From Isoetes taiwanensis (lineage: Eukaryota; Streptophyta; Lycopodiopsida; Isoetales; Isoetaceae), in NCBI GenBank assembly GCA_021234155.1, contig JAJEKV010000041.1:5386829-5450828 (forward strand): DNA of 64,000 nt. The letters run 5' to 3'. Below, piece after piece: positions 57,175-64,000 of this stretch. Both the position numbers and the translations under genes were made by a program. The stretch's first letter is position 1. Every line of letters starts with the position of its first letter. Below the pieces are notes generated by a model, which was not told the origin of the DNA, searched no databases, and saw only the letters and a program-made list of their open reading frames with translations.

Positions 57175-58815
57175 TAGACGCCCTCGCTAAACATCGGCCC
57201 GCCATGCACGCTCGGCAGGAAATCCCCCATCCCGGCTCGACAACCGCATGGGCCTTCATCTATCCCGCACTGAGGTGACCCCTGGGCGGGGAAGGGAACA
57301 CGGAAGGTGTCTTATGCGTGCCGTCCCCTATGGGCTCCTATAACAAATGGAAGGCGATAACACGTCAGAACTAGCATCAACATATACAACTACTACCTCG
57401 AAGGGTAGTGCATCACATATAAACCAAGGCAAAGATGATAATCACGAACCATAAAACAGGAGAGCTCCTACCCCGGCTCAGACTCGTAAGGAGGGTGACT
57501 GACCGGCTAGGCCTCAAGATAGAGCAGACCGAGTCATGGCGATGACGAGGGCTGGCATAGAACAATGGCTAGGGTTGACCACTCCATCCGCCCCTCCTGT
57601 GCATACTTTGCAGATGGGCTAGATCAGGCTCTGACAGGACTCTAGCCTTCCGGATACGCAATCCCGTGGCATCACCCATCGACCGACCTCCAGGGTTACA
57701 TCTCCCTGGTCCGATGAGGCAGGAAGGGTTGCATCTCCCCTTCCCAGGGTCTAGAGGTGCCGTGGGCGGCTAGAGAATCGTGACGACGCACGATTCGTAC
57801 CCGACTGAACCCCCCAAAACGAGAGCCAAGCCTTCCCTTGCAGCTCTCGAGAGGCAGGGCAACACCATTGCCCCAGGAGGTGTCGGACCCATGCTCGGCC
57901 CACACGAAGTGACCGACCATAGGCCTAGCCCACTATGGGATCCCCCGAAGCCCCCACTCGGCAGGGATCCTCCCTCCACTTTCCCTCTAGCCCTGTTATC
58001 TGGTGCTGAGTCATATCATAGCCTCAATAGCCTGGTGGGCTCCTATGCACAGGCCGCAACTAATAGGAACTAAGGGATCTACTCTAGGAACATACTACAT
58101 ATGGCCCTAGGTCTCTACCCCCCTTCCCAATACAAGAGGAGCAAACATGATCAACCACATCACATAATCATCACATCATGAGAATAATCATAAGAAGAAC
58201 ATCTTAACCTAATCATACAACTAACTAACAGTTAGGGTTCCTTGATTAGGGTTCAAGATGTTGAATATGGGTTCTAGGATGGCTCTACTCTAGACACAAA
58301 ATACTAGCACACCTGGAATGCTAATCCCAGATGAGCTATCACAACTACTATCCTACATACCTGCTCCTGATGCTCTCCCTCCAGATCCGGGCGCCTCCAT
58401 GGTCTTCGACTCACAAGCTGCTGTTCCTACTCCAAGAACGGGTCTACCCTGCTGGGGCTGCTGCACCAGCCTATGCCACAACGAACGATGTTCGAAACGG
58501 GGTTTCGAACAAGTAGGTGAGTCTCGGGGTGCTAGGGCTGGAAAGAGGTCTAGGGTTAGGGTTTATGCCTATATAAGTTAGGTCCACCTAGGATGCCACG
58601 TGGCGCCAATCGGGTGAGTCCTGTGTGGCGGTGCCCCAATAGGTTAAGGCCACGTGGATAATGGCTTAACCTATGGTTGGCTAAGTTATGAGAATAACTT
58701 AGCCATGCCCCCTAGTGCCACAATCCATGGTATACAAGGCTATAAGGATAGACTTGTATGGTGACGGATCCAGGAATATACGTATTTATGGCGTATATTC
58801 CCCTGGACCGTCACA
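57175..58815 (-). repeat. Chromovirus 2 5' LTR
   Basis: The outer end reads TGTGACGGTCC on the minus strand. Long stretches are identical to 45637-47290, e.g. the block around 58010-58320. The inner end is altered (GGCGTCTAA instead of GCGTCACA). GGTGT follows at 58816-58820. Confidence 0.92.
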
Positions 58816-58820
58816 GGTGT

Positions 58821-59199
58821 AAGGACTATTAGCTCTTCGTCACAGACATCCATTTTGAATGCATATACTAGCAAAAGGTTCCAGGGCTGCAAAGGCAAGC
58901 CGTATACAATGAATCATCAAGAAGCAAAGTTTTACCTCTGAATCTTGCGTATAGATCCCTTACTTTCCCAGGTGGCTTCATCATAATTGGACAGCTAGTT
59001 TGATTGGATAGGAAAAACTTGTCTTGACACATTTTTCCTGTCCCCCAAACAAAATAAAAATGTGTTTCTTAAATCTAGACATAGTACTTGAAGCACTTTT
59101 TCTACATTAGAGAGCTGCATTGATCTTGCACTAACAACTTATCTCGTATAATAGTAGAGATATGAAATGTTGCAGCAATATCCATTTTCAGCTTCCATA
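58821..59199. other. Intergenic, no gene seen
   Basis: AT-rich flank of the chromovirus 2 insertion without recognised features. Confidence 0.4.
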
Positions 59200-59640
59200 T
59201 TTTGTTTATGTAGAATTGCAAAAGTGACTGTTCTTCCTCAAGGTCTTTTAACTCCTTCTCAAGTTTGATTTTAGGATTCCATGCATTTTATACCGTGTTC
59301 CTGTGCCAAGTTTTTGTCTTGACAGTATGCTCCAAGTCTTTAACTTCTGCCTTTAACTCGCAGTTTAGATTAAGCTTGAACTCCTCCTGTTTTGTGGGCC
59401 AAATCATTTATGGCCTGTCTTAAAATGTTCTCAGTCTCTTCCAACATTATTTTCTGTACTCCAAAGGCCTTCTCATTGCCTTTTAGCTCACTTCTTTATT
59501 GCTTCTAGATTCTTTGTGACAAGTAAAATTGCTTTTTTAATCTCCTGCACTGCATTTTCTAAGGTCCTTATGTTTTCATTATATACTTTCTTCTCACTTG
59601 AACAGGCCATCGTTGCCTTTGACTTCATTTCAGTTTTCCT
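59200..59640 (-). pseudogene. Coiled-coil protein fragment
   Basis: On the minus strand consecutive frames read SEKKVYNENIRTLENAVQEI, KKAILLVTKNLEAIKK, ELKGNEKAFGVQKIMLEET, NILRQAINDLAHKTGG, and later IKLEKELKDLEEEQSLLQF. The heptad-like spacing of hydrophobic residues and the high K/E content indicate a coiled coil, as in kinesins, SMC or similar proteins. Stops and shifts separate the pieces. It may be a broken gene or an exon series I cannot resolve; the family is unknown. Confidence 0.4.
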
Positions 59641-61070
59641 ACCATGTGCTTTATCATCTGCCTCTATTTTGCTTGTCTATTGATGTGGTATCTTGGCATG
59701 GCACAACAAATGCAACCCAGTTTACTTTGTGTTCTTCAGGCTGAACTATTGATCTAGTGCAATTTTCAAACGCAAAAGTGAAGGCCAGTTGTTTCTTATT
59801 TTTTTGTTGTGACAATTCTTTTGTAGATTTTTCAACAGAGTGTATCCAACTTCTCTATGCTACTTTGCACAGTGGCAATTTATCTTTCCCTTGTTCAGTT
59901 TCTTTGTCCATCCTCGCTCCTTACCTCCATCATCAACAATCCTCCACTGTTTTGAGTTTTTGCGCACAAGAAAAAGGGAGAGAAGGGTGTGATGAGCTTC
60001 GACATCCGCGATTTTCAGCATTTAAAGTACCTAAATGCTTCACCAAAAAGTGCATCTCACTAGCGATTTTACACCTTCTCGCACCTGATGGGGTGGACCT
60101 ATGATATGGCATCATGCCCTTTGGGATGAAGGTCACTTGTGCAAAAGACACAACTCTTGGATCTTATACAACCCTTCAAAATCATTTGATAAATGTGCAA
60201 GCCACAGTTGGGGATATTTCAGTCAGATCAATCTATGCTTCTGTTATTAAAGGTAAAGTGTGGTAGAGGAACTATTGTCTTTCCATTGTTGGCCAATATT
60301 TCAGAATTCCACTTTTCAGCATGGCGCTCCATAGTTACAGTACCAAAATGGTTTGTGCTAAGATCTTAAAGAATGATATGTGCTGGATTTGAGCGTGAGA
60401 TTTCAATAACAAATATATGAGCTGCAAAACGATAAGATTTCAAATCCCAAAAGGCCTAGACTGGGATAATTATTGAATATGAAGTTCTAGATATGATAAT
60501 TGAAATCCAATGCCTTGTTTTATCATATCGGAGGTAAAAACTAGTTGTGACTGTTTGTCAAAATAGTCCGAATAGTTATTACAACAAAACACCATTTTAA
60601 GACCATCCATGTGAACAAGCTGCCAAAACAATGGCCCAAATAAATTGAGTTGAATTGAATAGGTTTTTATCATACAGATATAAAAAGCCCTAAAAACAAA
60701 TACATGCGTACTCTCATACTTGTACACCCAGTTGCCCATGAAGAAGCGCAGATTGATAGCTTCCATTCGCACGGGTGAACATCGCCTCCGCATTGAGACA
60801 GGACGTTGGGCTCGGGAAGCATGAGAGCAAAGGCTTTGCCAGTGTTGCCACCAGGGCGCCATTGAGGATGAATGTCATGCCCTCCAGATCTGCCCAGCGT
60901 TGCCCATATCCGAGAGCGGTATGTTCGGTTACTAGTGCCTGGCCAACCGTTGCATGAGTTATTGAATACGGTGTCAGTGGGTTTGTTGGGGTCATACCTC
61001 CAGGAGATTATGGATGCACGGACTCAGTTGTGTCCTCCGGGACGGTATTGAAGTGTCCTATACAATTGTA
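59641..61070. other. Intergenic, no confident gene
   Basis: All three minus-strand frames of about 60715-60995 are open for long stretches and one reads ALVTEHTALGYGQRWADLEG, but no family is recognisable. The remainder is AT-rich. Confidence 0.35.
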
Positions 61071-61074
61071 CAGC

Positions 61075-61165
61075 GTGCCAGCATACTTATTACTGCTAAG
61101 GTTTTTCCCTCGAAAACCCTTCGGGGCAGGGGTTTTTTAATCCTGTCAGTAATACGCTTGCTGCT
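61075..61165 (+). repeat. Diverged copy of the GGTTTTTCC...GGGGTTTTTT hairpin
   Basis: GGTTTTTCCCTCGAAAACCC with GGCAGGGGTTTTTTAATCC inside ATTACTG...CAGTAAT arms repeats the hairpin of the 44.1-kb TIR element in the same orientation. Confidence 0.6.
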
Positions 61166-61252
61166 CTCTTTTTATTTGGGTTCCATAGGCCAATCGGTCT
61201 CCGTGGACGCTAAAAAGCCTATTCTATTCTATTCTCTTCTAAAAATATCATA

Positions 61253-61790
61253 TTCTAGAATGGGACTCGCAGGAAACCAACAAACCGCCCGACTAGACTA
61301 GGCTTCTCATTCATCTCAGCAGATTTTCTACAATGGTGGATAGTGGGTAGCCGCACACATGCGAACTACCCACGAAAAATAAAGGGAAAATCCAATTATA
61401 ACATTTGGACCTAAAAAATACAATGCTAACAGATGTTCGGCTGGTGTACCTGCCGAAAGCTTATCACCGGGATTAAAAAACCCCGCCCTTTCGGGTTTTC
61501 GAGGAAAAACCCTAGTGATAAACCTTCGGCAAGGGGCTTAGACAAACGTAAGGCAGAGAAATCACTCCCAAAGCCCACGAATGGAGAAGTCGAAACAGAT
61601 GCCGCTCGCCAACCTATACCTGCACATCACCAACACCAAAAAAAAAAAAAAAACGAAACAAAACAAACCTCCCAGAGTGGAGGGGCTGATTACGCGCGTG
61701 CCACACGACAAACATAATAAACAAAGAAGGGGGGGAGGGTGGGTTCAAAAAGAATAAGGTACTGCTGAGAGAGAAGAGGAAGCGCCGATG
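61253..61790 (-). mobile_element. Truncated inverted copy of the 44.1-kb TIR element
   Basis: Starts TTCTAGAATGGGACTCGC and runs as the reverse complement of 44732-44205. It stops at GAAGCGCCGATGA, where transposase-like sequence begins abruptly, so the junction at about 61790 is a rearrangement or insertion breakpoint. Confidence 0.7.
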
Positions 61791-62985
61791 AGATCCTAAG
61801 GTCCTTCATATGCTCCCTTATCCTAGCCCTTTGACTAGGTTGCACAGTCTTATCAAGAGTCTCCTTCAACTTAGCACATAAATTGCACTTTGCAAAGTTG
61901 TTTGAAGTTGCTATGGTGACATGATTGAAATGCTTCTTCCATAACCTACTAAAGCTAGGTTGGGATATTCGAAGAATTCCCAATTCTCGAAGTAGGGAAT
62001 TCACTTCTTCCAAAATACTCTTTTGAGTACAATGTGATGGCAACCTTTTCTCAACAACTGCTCTTCCCTTTTCATCCCTTCTACTTTTGTGTGGCATAGA
62101 CTCTGCATTGAAATCAATATATTTTTCAAATATGCAGCCAAGGTCCTAGCTGTTGGTCTCAACAAACCATTATTTCCATGTAAAGCAATCCTGTTCCCCT
62201 CTGCCTATTTTTTTTGCCAATTATGCCATGAAGAAGTTGGAATTGCATGGATACTCTGCCATGCTTTTGCACATATCCATTTGCCTAGCAAAGGGTATCT
62301 TTTTCTGTTTGGGTTTCTTTCATCTTGAAGTGCATTACATGTAGGTCCTCCTCTCATCAACAGTGTACTCTTGAAAAGTGGCTCTTGCTTCCACCAATTG
62401 TTCTATTGTAAAGAATTGCATACAAGCACTCCAACAACAATCTGAGCCCCTAACCTTCACCATTGTCTCACGTTTGGTGTCACTATTCAACTTGGCTCTT
62501 GTGCTAGGATAATGTCTGGCAACTGATACTTCTCCCCTTTTGCCTAGGTTTAGAGTTCCAACTGCCAATGGATCAATATCAAGACAATCATTGTCCCCAA
62601 CAACCTCAGGCTCTGGAAAAATATAATCCTCCACAAATTGAACACTACTTATAGGCCATGCCATGATGCAAGGAACCTCCAATTGCTTGACACAACCAAA
62701 ACATTCCTTGTCACCCAAACCTTTATCTTTCCAGTTGTCTTCCAACATCGAAATTGCAATACCAATATTGTCTTCCCCTAGCCTTTCATCATTAACAGCT
62801 TGACCAGGATCTGCTAGCACAATGACTCCTTGGCCTACTATTTCCTTGTTGCACTTGTGCATGATTCTCACCTTCTTGTTCCTCCATTGCACCCTACTAT
62901 AGAGGACTAATTGTTTTTCTTCAACATTCTTGCTAGAAGTTGGCTTTTCATTGATATTGCTCTTTTCAATATGTTGCATACCATC
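61791..62985 (-). pseudogene. Second, truncated copy of the LDNC.GQNKNR-type transposase gene
   Basis: The N-terminal half only. It opens MQHIEKSNINEKPTSSKNVE at 62979, then VLYSRVQWRNKKVRIMHKC, DERLGEDNIGIAISMLEDNW, VKVRGSDCCWSACMQFFTIE and, after shifts, HKSRRDEKGRAVVEKRLPSH and KCNLCAKLKETLDK. These are the same blocks in the same order as at 29.2-27.9 kb, with many substitutions, so the two copies are old relatives. The part with the presumed catalytic motifs is absent because the copy ends at the 61790 breakpoint. Confidence 0.7.
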
Positions 62986-63404
62986 TTGAGTTGGAGAGGC
63001 ACCATTGACCTAGGCAAATTGCACCCTTTTTAGTCAATGAGTAGGAAAAAATTATTACACCATAAGATAAAAAAAGTATGTACATTTATGGAATATGTAG
63101 AGGTAAATCAAATTTTTTTAAAAGCAAGAAATTCCTTGGAAATAGGTTTAATATAATAATAACAATGGGCGTAAACGAAATCATTTAAAACAAGAATTTT
63201 CGTGGCAACAACAAGGAAAAGATATTATCCTAATTTTAATTATCGAAAATTTGGATATATGATTACGAAAAGACATATAGCTGATGGCCGTGAGAATTTA
63301 TTATCCATAATAATATACCCTAGATGATATAGCTGGCGGGAATTTCGTACGCCTGGCGTGTTATTTGAGGCAATAAATTATTCACGCTAATTTCTAATTA
63401 ACCC
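62986..63404. other. Divergent promoter region of the second transposon copy
   Basis: AT-rich, no gene. ACGCCTGGCGTG at 63350 is a variant of the palindrome that marks the 12-kb element, supporting common family membership. Confidence 0.5.
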
Positions 63405-63412
63405 TATATAAA
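63405..63412 (+). promoter_or_regulatory. TATA box of the acidic gene
   Basis: CCCTATATAAATCC lies about 220 bp upstream of the chosen ATG in otherwise unpatterned sequence. Confidence 0.5.
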
Positions 63413-63629
63413 TCCGGTTCACGCTCTCAAGACCTCCATTCTCGTCCAAAGTTTTTTTTTTTCGCCCGCCATGAAGGCGTTCACCTCGGTATTTCGAACT
63501 TCATGAAGAACCCGAGGTCTCGTCAAAGAGACGTCGGGTTGAAGAACCCCCTCTGTTCCTCCCCCCCTCATAGATTTTCTTGCCCAATTCTCCTCTGATT
63601 CCTCCTCTGATGAAGAGGAGGAATTGGAC

Positions 63630-64000
63630 ATGGAAGAGGAGGAGTTGAGCTCCTCTGATTCCTCCTCTGATGAAGAGGAGGAAGAGGAGGAGTTGGAGGA
63701 AGAGGAGGAGATGTCCTCTCAAGAGCACACCACGACCCTCGCCTGGGGTTGGCTTGACCCTGAAACAGAGAATGAAATCTCTGAAGAGGAGGAGGAGGAA
63801 GAGGAGGAGGAGGAGGAGGCGGAGGAAGAAGATGAGGAGGAAGGTCGACAATTCGACCAGTTTTTAGAATGGTTGAGAGATGAGCCAGGTTTGCATGTCT
63901 GCTATTTTTTTTTTTTTCACCTTTCTTTCTTTTCTAACACCTTTCTTTCTTCTTTGTTGCAGACGTGGAAGATCAACGATGCAGATCCCGGGCGGCCCCT
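63630..64000 (+). CDS. Acidic protein, exon 1 and start of exon 2 (partial)
   Basis: ATG 63630 begins MEEEELSSSDSSSDEEEE. Two long Glu runs surround a less biased segment, HTTTLAWGWLDPETENEIS. Exon 1 ends RQFDQFLEWLRDEP at a donor CCAG|GTTTGC (63888). After a pyrimidine-rich intron, exon 2 starts at 63963 and keeps phase (DVEDQRCRSRAAP) to the window edge. It is divergent from the transposase copy, in the position occupied by the rightward gene in the 12-kb element, so it may be the cargo gene of this copy. No domain recognised. The upstream sequence also repeats GATTCCTCCTCTGATGAAGA. Confidence 0.5.
   Translation, partial: MEEEELSSSDSSSDEEEEEEELEEEEEMSSQEHTTTLAWGWLDPETENEISEEEEEEEEEEEEAEEEDEEEGRQFDQFLEWLRDEPGLHVCYFFFFHLSFFSNTFLSSLLQTWKINDADPGRP

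Larger units (their letters stand above)
45637..58815 (-). mobile_element. Chromovirus 2: related retrotransposon with intact H3-like ORF
   Basis: A 13.2-kb element in reverse orientation. From right to left: 5' LTR, primer site, ORF1 (H3-like), ORF2 (H2A-like), gag, protease, RT, RNase H, integrase, chromodomain, polypurine tract, 3' LTR. It has a 5-bp target duplication and the same gene order as chromovirus 1. LTRs and proteins are clearly homologous to chromovirus 1 but diverged, so these are two subfamilies of one lineage, not recent sister copies. Pol is broken while ORF1 is open. Confidence 0.92.

Noticed and set aside
60715-60995. A coding region on the minus strand
   Set aside because: All frames are open by composition and none matches a family.
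63501-63851. Leu-rich minus-strand frame as a membrane protein
   Set aside because: It is the complement of the Glu-rich exon; GAG/GAA repeats read as CTC/TTC.

Overview
The window reads as nuclear DNA of a land plant. The evidence is GT-AG introns in a SET-domain gene, NAC and DREB-type AP2/ERF transcription factors, and Ty3/gypsy chromoviruses, LINEs, a Mutator-like element and MITEs packed between sparse genes. The content hints at a large, TE-rich genome, perhaps a non-seed plant, but I cannot place the species. Most element ORFs are interrupted by single-base shifts, whereas the SET-domain gene is intact over six exons. Some of the breaks may be sequencing errors rather than decay.

Layout: 1-0.5 kb holds the last exon of a NAC gene. 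At 1.17-1.81 kb lies a foldback repeat. From 1.83 to 17.69 kb is a Mutator-like element with a perfect 9-bp target duplication, inserted about 80 bp upstream of the start codon of the SET-domain methyltransferase gene (17.77-19.79 kb). Nested in it is a complete 13.3-kb chromovirus (2.21-15.50 kb, LTRs of about 1.64 kb, 5-bp target duplication). A 5'-truncated LINE (20.39-21.46 kb), a MITE, a tandem array and a PIF1-helicase fragment follow. At 26.0-38.2 kb I infer a 12-kb DNA transposon with 31-bp terminal inverted repeats that split another LINE. It carries a transposase-like gene with LDNCAGQNKNR and GHTHEDVD motifs, and an oppositely oriented multi-exon gene encoding a DGQHS (ParB/DGQHR-like) domain and an FCP1-like HAD phosphatase domain. 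It is studded with a GCGCC[AT]GGCGC palindrome. At 39.8-40.4 kb is an AP2/ERF gene. A second chromovirus (45.64-58.82 kb, minus strand) is related to the first. The right edge has a second, truncated copy of the transposase-like gene and a divergent acidic gene.

The most notable result is that both chromoviruses carry two extra ORFs between the 5' LTR and gag, and these end in histone folds. ORF1 ends in a histone H3 fold. In the second element the ORF is an intact 365 codons and begins [10 protein letters not shown], an H3 tail with K4, R8 and K9 positions kept. ORF2 ends in a region that aligns almost without gaps to histone H2A in the first element, with a decayed counterpart in the second. 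The same elements encode a C-terminal chromodomain, a class of reader that binds methylated H3 tails. A retroelement that supplies its own H3-like and H2A-like proteins is the candidate undescribed system here. A shared splice donor in the LTR and acceptors just before ORF1, ORF2 and gag suggest expression from spliced subgenomic RNAs.
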